DNA from: Nocardia australiensis
GTDB lineage: Bacteria > Actinomycetota > Actinomycetes > Mycobacteriales > Mycobacteriaceae
Assembly: GCF_020733705.1 (NCBI RefSeq)
Contig: NZ_JAJFZM010000016.1
Coordinates: 333,381 to 397,380, forward strand
DNA length: 64,000 nucleotides
Direction of reading: 5' to 3'
Of the stretch, positions 33,403-42,083 are shown in pieces (within the stretch, counting starts at the first letter, position 1; each line of letters starts with the position of its first letter). Both the position numbers and the translations under genes were made by a program. The notes below the pieces were generated by a model. The model was not told the origin of the DNA. It did not search any database and saw nothing but the letters and a program-made list of their open reading frames with translations.

Positions 33403-34251
33403 TCACCGGGAGGTCACAGTTGTCGCCGCCGCGAGCCCGCGCAGGGCTCCGGCGGTGAATTCATCGAGTGGATAGAACAATTCGATCGCGAGCTCCGAGA
33501 GCGTGACATCGGCGGGTGCACCGAAGGTGGCCATGGTGCTGAACATCCGCAGCTCGCCGAGCGGTGTCCTGATCCGCAACGGCACCTCGAACGGACTCGG
33601 CTGCGCCGTATCGTCATCCGGCCCATCCGGCGGGTCAGGCAGTCGCGGGTAGTCGCAGACCTCGTCATACAGCGCGCGCAACTGCGGGTCACCGCTGGCA
33701 CTGGCCTGCTCGGCCAGCCGCTGCAGAAACAGCGCACGCACCTGGGTGAGATTGGCCAGCCGCGCCGAGAGCCCCTCCGGATGCAGCACGAGACGGTACA
33801 CATTCGGCCGAGGTAGCAGCAGATGCTCCGGAATGCCGTCCATCATCCACCCCAAGGCCGTGTTGCCGGCGACCACATTCCACAGTCGATCGACGACAAC
33901 CGCCGGATAAGGTTCATGCGCGGCCAGCATCGTGTCCAATGCCGAACGGACCGAGGCGAGACCCGCGTCGTCCAGGCTGCTCTCCCGGTAGGCGGGCGCG
34001 TAGTCGGCGGCCAGTAACAACGTATTGCGTTCGCGCAGTGGGACATCCATGGCCTCGCACAATCGCAGCACCATGGCCCGGCTCGGCTTGGACCGCCCTG
34101 TCTCCACGTAGGACACATGCCGCGTCGAGGTGTCGGCCCGCAGCGCCAGATCGAGCTGGCTGAGCCTGCGCCGCTGCCGCCAATCCCGCAGCAGGCCACC
34201 GACCCGCGACCGGTTGTTCGCCAAAGTTTCCGCTACCCGAATTTCCGCCAC
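33403..34251 (-). CDS. XRE-family regulator with MmyB-like ligand-binding domain
   Basis: The N-terminal helix-turn-helix (about residues 17-75) includes LLRDWRQRRRLSQLDLALRA and RHVSYVETGRSKPSRAMV. The C-terminal part has AAHEPYPAVVVDRLWNVVAGN, NVYRLVLHPEGL and the FSTMATFGAPADVTLSELAI end typical of MmyB-like regulators that bind fatty acids or similar ligands. At 282 residues it is full length. It converges with the synthetase gene, whose stop is 25 bases away, and is divergent from a small membrane protein gene that it probably controls. It may or may not affect the synthetase. Confidence 0.9.
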   Translation of the reverse strand: MAEIRVAETLANNRSRVGGLLRDWRQRRRLSQLDLALRADTSTRHVSYVETGRSKPSRAMVLRLCEAMDVPLRERNTLLLAADYAPAYRESSLDDAGLASVRSALDTMLAAHEPYPAVVVDRLWNVVAGNTALGWMMDGIPEHLLLPRPNVYRLVLHPEGLSARLANLTQVRALFLQRLAEQASASGDPQLRALYDEVCDYPRLPDPPDGPDDDTAQPSPFEVPLRIRTPLGELRMFSTMATFGAPADVTLSELAIELFYPLDEFTAGALRGLAAATTVTSR

Positions 34252-34288
34252 CTGAGCAGGCTAATCAGCGGTGCGCAGCGTGACCATG

Positions 34289-34299
34289 ACCTCAGAGGT
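34289..34299. promoter_or_regulatory. Palindrome in the divergent XRE/membrane protein region
   Basis: ACCTC-A-GAGGT is a perfect 5-bp inverted repeat with one central base, lying between the starts of the XRE regulator and the small membrane protein. It is a plausible autoregulatory operator. Evidence is symmetry and place only. Confidence 0.35.
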
Positions 34300-34380
34300 T
34301 ATTGAGACCCTTACCTCGTGGCCGCATCGTTGATCGCGTGAACCGGCCCGGCTCACCGAAACGACCCGCAGGAGCCGTAC

Positions 34381-34800
34381 ATGAGCACGTCAACCCTTGC
34401 CGCCAACCCCGTCCTCGACACCGACCACCTGCGCACCGCGCTGCGCATAGACGGCTGGAGCACCGGTGTCTTCGGCGTCGTCATGCTGGCGGGCGCGGCG
34501 GCCTTGCGTGACCCGCTCGGACTGCCGACGGCCTGGTCGATCCCTTTCGGTGTGGGCATGCTCGGCGGTGCGCTCGCGCTGCTGCTCATCGCGGGCTACC
34601 CGGCGATCGCGCGTCGGCAGGCGACCGCCGTCGTCGCCGTCAACGCGCTCTCGGCGGTCGGCATGGCGGCGCTCGCGTTTTCCGGCCTGATCGATCTCAC
34701 CGGTCTCGGTATTGTGTTCATGCTCATCGGGGCGACCGTCGTCGCGGGTTTCGCGTGCCTGGAGTACGCGGGTTTGCGCCGAGCGGACCGTTACACGTAG
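34381..34800 (+). CDS. Small four-helix membrane protein of unknown function
   Basis: The 139-residue protein has four hydrophobic segments: about residues 26-44 (WSTGVFGVVMLAGAAAL), 54-76 (SIPFGVGMLGGALALLLIAG), 80-102 and 108-130 (LGIVFMLIGATVVAGFACLE). There is no signal sequence or catalytic motif. GGAG lies before the ATG. It is divergent from the MmyB-like XRE regulator, and small integral membrane proteins are frequent targets of such regulators. I cannot name a function. Confidence 0.75.
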   Translation: MSTSTLAANPVLDTDHLRTALRIDGWSTGVFGVVMLAGAAALRDPLGLPTAWSIPFGVGMLGGALALLLIAGYPAIARRQATAVVAVNALSAVGMAALAFSGLIDLTGLGIVFMLIGATVVAGFACLEYAGLRRADRYT

Positions 34801-34865
34801 CCGGACCGGCGCCACCTCCTGACCGCGTTCCTCCAGATCGACACTCGGATGGCAAGCTGAAATCC

Positions 34866-35696
34866 ATGAGTGTCCATGACGAATCGGACGACGCTCGGCA
34901 TCCGATTCGGTTCCTGATGCTGGTTACGGTGTTGTCGCTGCCGTTCTTCGTGCTGGGTGCGGTGTTCGGGAGCCTGCGGGTGGGCGCTATGGAATTGCCC
35001 GCCAGCGCGGCGATGTTCGTGCTGCCGGTGCTTGCGGCGGCGATCCTCACCTATCGGGACAGTGGTTGGGGCGGCACCGTTCGGCTATTGCGCCGGATCG
35101 GCGACTATTCGGCGGCGCCGCGCAAGTTCTGGTACTTGGTCGCACTGCTCATCCCGGCGGTGGTCGCACTCGTGTCACACGGGATCGCGCGCATGTCGGG
35201 GCAGGTCGGGTCGACACTGCCTATATCACCGGCAGCGTTGCCCGTGATCGTGCTCGCCGCTCTATTCGCCGCGGGCTGTGAGGAATTGGGCTGGACCGGC
35301 TACGCAACCGACCCCATGCAGCAACGATGGGGGCCGGCCCGAACCGGCCTCATCCTCGGAACCTTCTGGGCCGTATGGCATTTGATCCCCCTGCTCCAGG
35401 TCGACCACGGCATCGGCTGGATCGCAGGCTGGTTCGCGGGCACCGTCGCCGCCCGCGTGCTCATCGTGTGGCTGCACAACCACACCGGTCATGGCATTCT
35501 CGCCGCAATAGTCATGCACGCCATGCTCAACGTGACCGCCGCCCTGACACCGGACTACAGCAAGGCAATCAGCACGGTGCTCGCCGGATTACTCATGTCC
35601 GCGATAGCTCTTGCTGTTCTGGTACAGACCTCGCGCCGTATTCCGAATGAACAGGTCGCGTCACAGCATCATTCGCCAGAAGCCGGTAGCCGCTAA
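34866..35696 (+). CDS. CPBP-family intramembrane metalloprotease
   Basis: The 276-residue protein has about seven membrane helices and the three CPBP (Abi) motifs: CEELGWTGY in place of the usual EExxxR, FWAVWHLIPLL (FxxxH) and VMHAMLNV (HxxxN). The second Glu and both His are intact, but the Arg position is Tyr. Members cleave membrane peptides or work in bacteriocin immunity and stress responses. The start is at MSVHDESDDARHP, before the first helix. The preceding small membrane protein gene is 65 bases away, so co-transcription is possible. Confidence 0.85.
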   Translation: MSVHDESDDARHPIRFLMLVTVLSLPFFVLGAVFGSLRVGAMELPASAAMFVLPVLAAAILTYRDSGWGGTVRLLRRIGDYSAAPRKFWYLVALLIPAVVALVSHGIARMSGQVGSTLPISPAALPVIVLAALFAAGCEELGWTGYATDPMQQRWGPARTGLILGTFWAVWHLIPLLQVDHGIGWIAGWFAGTVAARVLIVWLHNHTGHGILAAIVMHAMLNVTAALTPDYSKAISTVLAGLLMSAIALAVLVQTSRRIPNEQVASQHHSPEAGSR

Positions 35697-35799
35697 CCGC
35701 AGGACATCCCTGCGCAATCCGCGAGGTCACTCCGACGCGAGCGAGCCTTGACGTCGCCGCGCCTGCTCGTCGGCATCGCCGGCGAGCGCGATGACCATC

Positions 35800-35979
35800 T
35801 CACTTTCCAGTCACGAACAACAGCCTGGTGCCCATCCATCGCAGCCAGTCGTGTTCCGTCCACTGCGAAGCTACCTCGAGTGTCGAGGCGAAGGTGCCGG
35901 GCGCTGAACCCGCGAGAGCGTCGAGCCGGACGTCTCGCGCCACCGTCCACTCGTTCTCACCCAACCGGCGAACAATCAT
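35800..35979 (-). pseudogene. GNAT acetyltransferase, truncated N-terminal remnant
   Basis: From an ATG the frame reads MIVRRLGENEWTVARDVRLD, then ALAGSAPGTFASTLE and WTEHDWLRWMGTRLLFVTGK, then stops. This is the beginning of a GNAT-family acetyltransferase (WxxxRDVRLxAL-xSxPxxFxSTL). The acetyl-CoA-binding core is missing; GNAT proteins are usually 150-180 residues. The rest of the ~340-base stretch to either side shows no other gene. It is probably a decayed gene. Confidence 0.65.
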
Positions 35980-36036
35980 TCGACCATGGTGCGCGGTCGT
36001 CCAGGCGTGCGCAATGATCATCCGTCCAGGCCGCCG

Positions 36037-36618
36037 TCACGTGGCGATCGTGGCGTGGCCGCCGAGTCGGGTTTCGAGTTTGGTGAGGAACCGGGCGAAG
36101 TGGGGGTCGGAGTCGGGTATTGGGAATTTGTCGATGTCCCACCAGTGGCCCTCGCTGAATTCGGTTGGGTCCAGGGAGTATTCGCGGATGCGGTCGCCCC
36201 GAATGACGTACCAGAGGCTGACGTCCTCATGGCCGCTGTGCGTTCCGACCGTGGTGGTCACCGTGAGCAGCAACGGTTTGGGTCCGACGACGGTGAACTC
36301 CGGGGTGATACCGAGTTCCTCGGTCGCTTCACGCCCTGCGGCATCGAGGGGGTGCTCGCCGGGGGAGATGTGCCCACCGGTCGGTAGCCACAGGTCCGCG
36401 AGCAGGTGCCGTCCGAGGAAGACGGTGCGCGCGTCCGGATCGACCAGTACCACGTAGGACACCAGATGCCGAGGTGGCGTATCGGGTTTGACGCGACGGA
36501 ACACATCATCGGTCGATTCGAGCCAGGCCAGCGTCGCGCCGATGTGCTCTCGCTCGAGCGAATCCAATGGTGCTATTGCACGCACGATATCGGCCACGAC
36601 GGCCGTCGCCTGGTTCAT
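36037..36618 (-). CDS. NUDIX hydrolase
   Basis: The Nudix box is complete: GHISPGEHPLDAAGREATEE followed by LG, matching GX5EX7REUXEEXGU. It lies at about residues 85-107 of 193. The enzyme hydrolyses a nucleoside diphosphate linked to some other group; the substrate cannot be read. An N-terminal helical segment (VVADIVRAIAPLDSLEREHI) resembles the lead-in of many actinobacterial Nudix proteins annotated as possible dNTP or NDP-sugar hydrolases. The start is at MNQATAVV, where family-like sequence begins. Confidence 0.92.
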   Translation of the reverse strand: MNQATAVVADIVRAIAPLDSLEREHIGATLAWLESTDDVFRRVKPDTPPRHLVSYVVLVDPDARTVFLGRHLLADLWLPTGGHISPGEHPLDAAGREATEELGITPEFTVVGPKPLLLTVTTTVGTHSGHEDVSLWYVIRGDRIREYSLDPTEFSEGHWWDIDKFPIPDSDPHFARFLTKLETRLGGHATIAT

Positions 36619-36753
36619 GGCACGCGACTCTAGCCGCGGCCACCGACACATCGAGGCTGCGCTCGACCATCGAATCTGTCCGGCACACCGTGCTGCCGGG
36701 ATCGAGGCGGCCGCCATCATCTCGACCCCGGGCTCGATTATGGGTGTGGCACC

Positions 36754-37641
36754 CTATGGGCGCAGCACCGAGACCAGGAATTCGGTCTGGTCGTAGACGG
36801 CCAGCTCGAAATGGTCGTCGAAGTAGACATCGAAATGGCCTACGGGGTAGCGCTTCACGACCGCGTGCTTGGTGCGTTCGGCGGCACGCAGGGTCGGCTT
36901 GGCGGGGGCGATCGAATCGTTATCGGCGATGACGTACATCACCGGCATTTTGAGCGACTTGGCCCTGCGTCCAGGGGAGTCGAACAGTGTCGAGAACGCA
37001 ACTCGGGCAGCCACTCTCGGCTCGTAGCTTTCGCTTTCATCGGCGAGCCTGCCGTAACCTTCGGGCACATCGGCCGCGCTCATCAGCGCGGCCGAACGCT
37101 TGCGCCCCGCAAGCCGAATCCGCACCGGTTTGCGGCGCAACGGGCCGACGAGCAGGTCGGTGGCGGCGATGGTCGCCACCTTCGTCATGCTGGTCGGGCC
37201 CTTCGCCCAGGCCGAGGCCCAGCCACTGGTGAAGGGAACCTGCGCGACGACCGCGGCGATGTAGTCGTCGTCGGGTGCGACCGCCAGTACGTGTCCGCCG
37301 CCGAAAGAGGTGCCCCACAGCGCGATTCGGGTCGCGTCGATGCCGCGCAGGGTACGCGCGTAGGAGATCGCGGCGCGCCAGTCCTCGCGCTGGCGGGCAA
37401 TGTGCAGCAGCTGGCGCGGCGAACCCTGGCTGGCCCCGAAATGCCGGTAATCGAACACCAGCACGGCCATTCCGGCGGCGGCGAACCGGCGTGCGTACCT
37501 ATCCAATCCCATTTCCCGATTGGCCCCCATTCCGTGCCCCATCACGATCAGCGGGCGGGGCTTGGGGACGCCGTCGGGCGGGTACAGCCAGGCGGCGCAA
37601 TGCTCGCTGCCCGACGGAAAACTGACCTCGACACGTTCCAT
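36754..37641 (-). CDS. Alpha/beta hydrolase
   Basis: The 295-residue cytosolic protein has the oxyanion segment VMGHGMGANREMGLDRYARR, the core VLVFDYRHFGASQGSPRQLL and the nucleophile elbow WGTSFGGGH (Ser at about 127). The acid is likely the Asp in VIADNDSIAP and the His is in PVGHFDVYFDD. It resembles dienelactone-hydrolase/YcjY-like enzymes acting on small esters or amides. The start is at MERVEVSFPSG. It is divergent from rnpB, whose promoter lies in the 58-base gap. Confidence 0.88.
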   Translation of the reverse strand: MERVEVSFPSGSEHCAAWLYPPDGVPKPRPLIVMGHGMGANREMGLDRYARRFAAAGMAVLVFDYRHFGASQGSPRQLLHIARQREDWRAAISYARTLRGIDATRIALWGTSFGGGHVLAVAPDDDYIAAVVAQVPFTSGWASAWAKGPTSMTKVATIAATDLLVGPLRRKPVRIRLAGRKRSAALMSAADVPEGYGRLADESESYEPRVAARVAFSTLFDSPGRRAKSLKMPVMYVIADNDSIAPAKPTLRAAERTKHAVVKRYPVGHFDVYFDDHFELAVYDQTEFLVSVLRP

Positions 37642-37699
37642 GGCACATAACCGTAGCCGCCGCCTCGCCACCCGTCGCGCGGGCCGCTGTACCCTGTAC

Positions 37700-38134
<435 letters not shown>

Positions 38135-38219
38135 CGCCGACCCGGATCGGGTTGTGGTCGAAGGGAATTCGGCGGTGGAGCTGGCGCTTTTTCGCGAGCG
38201 GCAGCCCACCGACTTGATC

Positions 38220-38603
38220 TCAGCAGAGCAATTTGGTCATCTGGTAGATCGCCTGCGCCTCTTCCTTGCTTGCCTCGACCGACCCGGACTGGGTTCGCTT
38301 GATGATGTTCTGCACGACATCGTCCTCGGACTTACCGCCCTTGATGTCCTTGCAGGTGTCCACCAGGATGTCGCGGATTTTGGTGTCGTCCTTGCCGTCG
38401 GCGAGCTTGGGGAAGGCGCTACGGAAGCTGACGACGAAGGTGCCCGTCTTGATGTCGTCGAGGCCGGGGATGGCGGCCGAAGACGTTGCGGCGCTTGCCG
38501 ATGTCGATCCGGCGGCGCTGCTCGCGGCGTCGTCGTTGCAGCCGGCGAGCAGCAGCGTGAAGAGGGTGGCGCTGGCCGCGATGGCGGCGGAAGTTCTTTG
38601 CAC
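38220..38603 (-). CDS. Putative small lipoprotein of unknown function
   Basis: The 127-residue protein has a signal peptide with lipobox LLAGC (Cys 22), then a Ser/Ala-rich tether and a domain with DIKTGTFVVSFRSAFPKLAD and two cysteines (DTCKD and the final KLLC). The two Cys may form a disulphide. Small actinobacterial lipoproteins of this shape (often DUF732-like) are common and of unknown function. It lies just downstream of rnpB on the opposite strand. Confidence 0.85.
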   Translation of the reverse strand: MQRTSAAIAASATLFTLLLAGCNDDAASSAAGSTSASAATSSAAIPGLDDIKTGTFVVSFRSAFPKLADGKDDTKIRDILVDTCKDIKGGKSEDDVVQNIIKRTQSGSVEASKEEAQAIYQMTKLLC

Positions 38604-38631
38604 GGGCGGGATGCTAGTGGTAGTTGGCGAA

Positions 38632-38664
38632 CGTCGCCTTCCGTGTGGTTAACGGAAGGCGACG
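38632..38664. terminator. 12-bp stem-loop between the lipoprotein and the 30-residue frame
   Basis: CGTCGCCTTCCG pairs perfectly with CGGAAGGCGACG across a nine-base loop. It lies 25 bases after the stop of the minus-strand 30-codon frame and just before the lipoprotein start, so it probably ends that short transcript. Confidence 0.65.
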
Positions 38665-38688
38665 ACGACCGCGGGTGCCGCGGTGAGA

Positions 38689-38781
38689 TCAGACCGGCGC
38701 GACCATGAAGACCTGCGCCCAGTACGCGGCCTGGTCCGGGCCGATCAATGGCATCAGGTAATCGAAAAGCAGCGTTGACAT
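38689..38781 (-). CDS. Possible 30-residue membrane micropeptide
   Basis: From an ATG preceded by GGGAG at eight bases, the frame encodes MSTLLFDYLMPLIGPDQAAY followed by WAQVFMVAPV and a stop. It is hydrophobic and aromatic. A good ribosome site and an immediate perfect terminator hairpin make a complete short transcription unit, which is why I list it despite its size. I know of no family. A chance frame remains possible. Confidence 0.45.
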   Translation of the reverse strand: MSTLLFDYLMPLIGPDQAAYWAQVFMVAPV

Positions 38782-39021
38782 GTGTGCGTAACTCCCAATG
38801 GTCGACGTACGGAGACACTTCAGAATGTGCGGGAAGATCGAACCCCGCTACGCCCGGGAACCCTAGCAGTGACCCGTGTAGGGGATGGGTGTCGGCGTGT
38901 CAGGTATGGCGATTCGGCGTGGGCTGGCCTAGAACGTGAGAGAGGTCATAGAGTGGTCGCCGTTGGCACGACCCGGTGCAGGGTCATTCATTCTCCGATT
39001 GCGGAAGCAGGTCTCAACTCT

Positions 39022-39354
39022 ATGCGGGTAGTTCGTTCACTGGTCGCCGGTGCCTTGATCGCCGGGGCAGCATCGGTTTTCGCAGTGCTTGGTGCCGGGT
39101 CCGCGAGTGCGGTCGCGGTGACTCCGTTGGCGGGCGGGGTGCAGGTCGACCTCAACTCCGTCGACACGGTTTGGGTACACCAGAGCCACATCGGGCAGGC
39201 GATCGCAGGCCTGCCGCATCCGTCCGCGGCCTCATTCGGTCAGGCGTTGGACGCGACGGCCGCCGTCTCGTCGAACGTTCCGGGTGGGCGGGTCACCTTC
39301 ACCATGTACGGACCGATCAATCAATTGAACGGCACCATGCTGGCGCTGCAGTAG
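39022..39354 (+). CDS. Small secreted protein of unknown function
   Basis: The 110-residue protein starts MRVVRSLVAGALIAGAASVF and has a signal peptide ending near SASA-VAV (about residue 32). The mature part of about 78 residues contains GGVQVDLNSVDTVWVHQSHI and RVTFTMYGPINQLNG. There is no Cys. Similar short exported proteins are frequent in Nocardia and Rhodococcus, but I cannot assign a role. The RNB ribonuclease gene starts 17 bases after its stop, so the two may share a transcript. The 240 bases upstream hold no other gene that I can support. Confidence 0.8.
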   Translation: MRVVRSLVAGALIAGAASVFAVLGAGSASAVAVTPLAGGVQVDLNSVDTVWVHQSHIGQAIAGLPHPSAASFGQALDATAAVSSNVPGGRVTFTMYGPINQLNGTMLALQ

Positions 39355-39371
39355 AGCCTGACAGCGAAAGC

Positions 39372-40988
39372 GTGGAACTTCACCAGCGGATCGTCTCGGC
39401 GCCGGTCGATTTCGGCGCCATCCGATCCGAGTTCGGATTGGCCTCGGCGTATCCCGCCGAGGCCGTCTCGGAAGCCCGCGTCGCGCTCGACGCGTTCGCG
39501 GGCAACCGCACTGATCGCACCGATATCCCGTTCGTGACGATCGATCCGCCCGGCGCCATGGATCTCGACCAGGCGCTGCATCTGGAGCGCACCGATTCCG
39601 GCTTCACTCTGCACTACGCGATCGCCGATGTCGGCGCCGTGATCAATCCCGGTGGTGCCCTCGCCGAAGCGGCGGGCGCCCGGGGACAGACCTTCTACCT
39701 GCCCGATGGCACCGTGCCGCTGCACCCGCCGGTCCTGTCGGAGAACACCGCGAGCCTGCTGCCCGACCAGGCCAGGCCTGCCGCGTTGTGGACCGTCGAA
39801 CTCGACGAAAACGCCGAACCACAACGATTCTCGGTGGTGCGCGCCATGATTCGGTCCCGCGCCCGACTGGACTACGCGGGTGTGCAGGCCGACGCCGACG
39901 CGGGCCGGTTACATCCTGCGATCGCAGCCCTGCCGGAATTCGGTACGCGGCGCATCGAGGCGGGACTTGCCCGTGGCGCGATCGGGCTGCGGCTACCGGC
40001 CCAGAGCGTGGTCGGCGACGACCGGACCGACGGGCATTGGCGGCTGGTGCTGGAGCCGCGCACCGCCGTCGACGACTGGAACGAACAGGTATCGCTGCTA
40101 ACCGGGATGTGCGCGGCGCGCATCATGCTCGACGGGGTGACGCCGTCAGGGGAGCGGGTCGCGCTGCTGCGGACCATGCCGCCGCCCGTCGAATCGGCGA
40201 TAGATTCCATGCGCAGGACGGCGGCGGCGCTGGGCATCGTGTGGCCCGTGGACGTATCGGTCGGCCGGATGCTCGCCGGGCTCGACCCGAATACTCCCGC
40301 CGCGCTGGTGCTGATGTCGGAGGCCACCGGGTTGCTGCGCGGGGCCGGGTACACGGTGTTGGCCGGTACGGAGTCGCACCGGCCCGAGCCAGTGCGGGGG
40401 CAGCCGAATGATGCACGCCCGGGCTTCGGGCAACCGGATACTGGCGAGACCTCGCAGTCCGATTCGGGCGCAGGGGCGGCCGAAGACGGGCAGCCGAACG
40501 GGGGCAAGCCGACGCAGAGCCTGCCGCAGTCGGATGGGCAGCACACCCAGTCGTCGAATAGCCTGCAGCACAGCGCGATCGGCGCACCGTACGCGCACGT
40601 CACCGCTCCGCTGCGTCGACTATCCGACCGGTTCACGACCGAAATATGTCTGGCCCTGTGCGCCGGAACCGAAGTGCCGCAATGGGTTCGCGACGGACTG
40701 CCATCCGCCGCCGAGACCATGCGCCGCACCGACGCTACCGCGAACAAGGTGGAACGAGCCTGTATCGACCTCACAGAGGCGACACTGCTGGCCGAGCGCA
40801 TCGGCGCGGAATTCGACGCGGTGGTCATCCGCGAGGCGAACGGAAACCGCACCGCCGAAGTATTCATCGCGGACCCACCGGTGGTCGGAAGATGCGAAGG
40901 TGCACCCTCTGAAGGCGCCAAGGTGCGAGTTCGTCTGCAATCCGCCGACCCTGCCACCCGCAAGATCGCCTTCGCCTACCCAGCCTGA
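39372..40988 (+). CDS. RNB-domain ribonuclease (RNase II/R-like, short form)
   Basis: The 538-residue protein is a processive 3'-5' exoribonuclease. The catalytic magnesium site reads TIDPPGAMDLDQALHLE at about residues 55-71, and HYAIADVGAVINPGG, FYLPDGTVPLHPP and LLPDQARPAALWTVEL are typical RNB sequence. The late motif GAPYAHVTAPLRRLSDRF is also intact. The cold-shock and S1 RNA-binding domains are absent or minimal. A low-complexity Gln/Pro/Ser/Gly insert of about 65 residues splits the RNB fold just before the late motif, which is unusual. The GTG start reads VELHQRIVSAPV. Confidence 0.9.
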   Translation: MELHQRIVSAPVDFGAIRSEFGLASAYPAEAVSEARVALDAFAGNRTDRTDIPFVTIDPPGAMDLDQALHLERTDSGFTLHYAIADVGAVINPGGALAEAAGARGQTFYLPDGTVPLHPPVLSENTASLLPDQARPAALWTVELDENAEPQRFSVVRAMIRSRARLDYAGVQADADAGRLHPAIAALPEFGTRRIEAGLARGAIGLRLPAQSVVGDDRTDGHWRLVLEPRTAVDDWNEQVSLLTGMCAARIMLDGVTPSGERVALLRTMPPPVESAIDSMRRTAAALGIVWPVDVSVGRMLAGLDPNTPAALVLMSEATGLLRGAGYTVLAGTESHRPEPVRGQPNDARPGFGQPDTGETSQSDSGAGAAEDGQPNGGKPTQSLPQSDGQHTQSSNSLQHSAIGAPYAHVTAPLRRLSDRFTTEICLALCAGTEVPQWVRDGLPSAAETMRRTDATANKVERACIDLTEATLLAERIGAEFDAVVIREANGNRTAEVFIADPPVVGRCEGAPSEGAKVRVRLQSADPATRKIAFAYPA

Positions 40989-41142
40989 TTCCCGCGCCCG
41001 GTGGGACAGCTCTGCGCGAGTCTCGATTCGGCACACCGTCACGTCCGGTTTCGACGTAGGGGTTATTGTGGCCGATCCCACTGTGATGACTTGAGCGAGT
41101 CGGCCGATGTCTCGGCCCAAATACTTAGGAGTGCAATAGGTT

Positions 41143-42081
41143 TCAGTCAGCCGACACGAAAGTGGCGGCGGTCGGGTAGTGGGCGAGTGCTTTACCCGCG
41201 GCGATTTCCTCGGCGTCGGCGAGCAGTTCGTAGATCGCCGCGACCGTGCCGGTGGCGTGTGATTCGGCGGCGCGGGCCACAATCGTGTCGCGGGATTCGA
41301 TGGCGTCGCGATGGTCGCCGAGGACGGTTTGCAGGCGCTTCGCGTTCGCGCCCAGTTCGGTGGCCGCGGCGCCGAGCGTCGACGCCGCGCCGGCGCACGA
41401 GTACCGTAACCGCTTGGCGCTCTTACGGATATCGTGCAGCAGCTCGATGTGTTCGGCGGGCGAGACGGTGGGTTCGGCGAAGACCAGGCGGCGTAGCCGT
41501 TTGCGATCGCCGCGAATTACCCGCTCGAAGGTCCTTGTCGCGGGCTTTGCGGCCTGGGCGTGATCCAGCGGGGGATCGGTGCGCCATACCGACAGTTCGT
41601 CGCGCAGCGTGCGGTATCGGTGGCCGTCGAGCGCGGCAATGATTTCCGCGTGGGCGCTCGCGTATCTCGCTTGCTGGGCCCCGACGAGTTCGGCGGTTAC
41701 GGTTTCGATGTCGGTGCGTGTGGCAGCTGCCTGCTCGAATGCTGCGGAATCGGTTGTCGCTGAACCGGATCGGGCCTTGCTCGGTTCGGATGACGGTGTG
41801 TGTTCGGCCAGCAGTGCGGCGAAGCGATCGGCGTGGACCTCCGCGTCGCGTGCGACGCCGAGGAGCCCGGCCAGCCATTTCAGTTCAGCGCCCATCACCG
41901 TTGCGGGCGCCTTCTCGAACAGACCGCGGTAGGACCGCAGCACGCTGCGCAGGCGGCGGGTCGCCACCCGCATCTGGTGCACCGAATCGTCGGCGTCGGC
42001 GCGGACCTCTGGTTCGGCGGCCAGCAGCCGGTCGACGTCGTCGCCGAGTGCGGCGACGAGGGCGTTTCCGGCGTTGACCAT
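41143..42081 (-). CDS. CHAD-domain protein
   Basis: The 312-residue helical protein has the conserved histidines and basic residues of CHAD domains: DDSVHQMRVATRRLRSVLRS at about residues 32-51 and HDIRKSAKRLRYSCAG at about 215. CHAD proteins bind inorganic polyphosphate. The M. tuberculosis neighbour in this place (Rv2226, from memory) also has an N-terminal CYTH triphosphatase domain, which is missing here. The gene begins three bases after the prolyl aminopeptidase stop and is the last gene of that operon. Confidence 0.9.
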   Translation of the reverse strand: MVNAGNALVAALGDDVDRLLAAEPEVRADADDSVHQMRVATRRLRSVLRSYRGLFEKAPATVMGAELKWLAGLLGVARDAEVHADRFAALLAEHTPSSEPSKARSGSATTDSAAFEQAAATRTDIETVTAELVGAQQARYASAHAEIIAALDGHRYRTLRDELSVWRTDPPLDHAQAAKPATRTFERVIRGDRKRLRRLVFAEPTVSPAEHIELLHDIRKSAKRLRYSCAGAASTLGAAATELGANAKRLQTVLGDHRDAIESRDTIVARAAESHATGTVAAIYELLADAEEIAAGKALAHYPTAATFVSAD

Positions 42082-42083
42082 GC

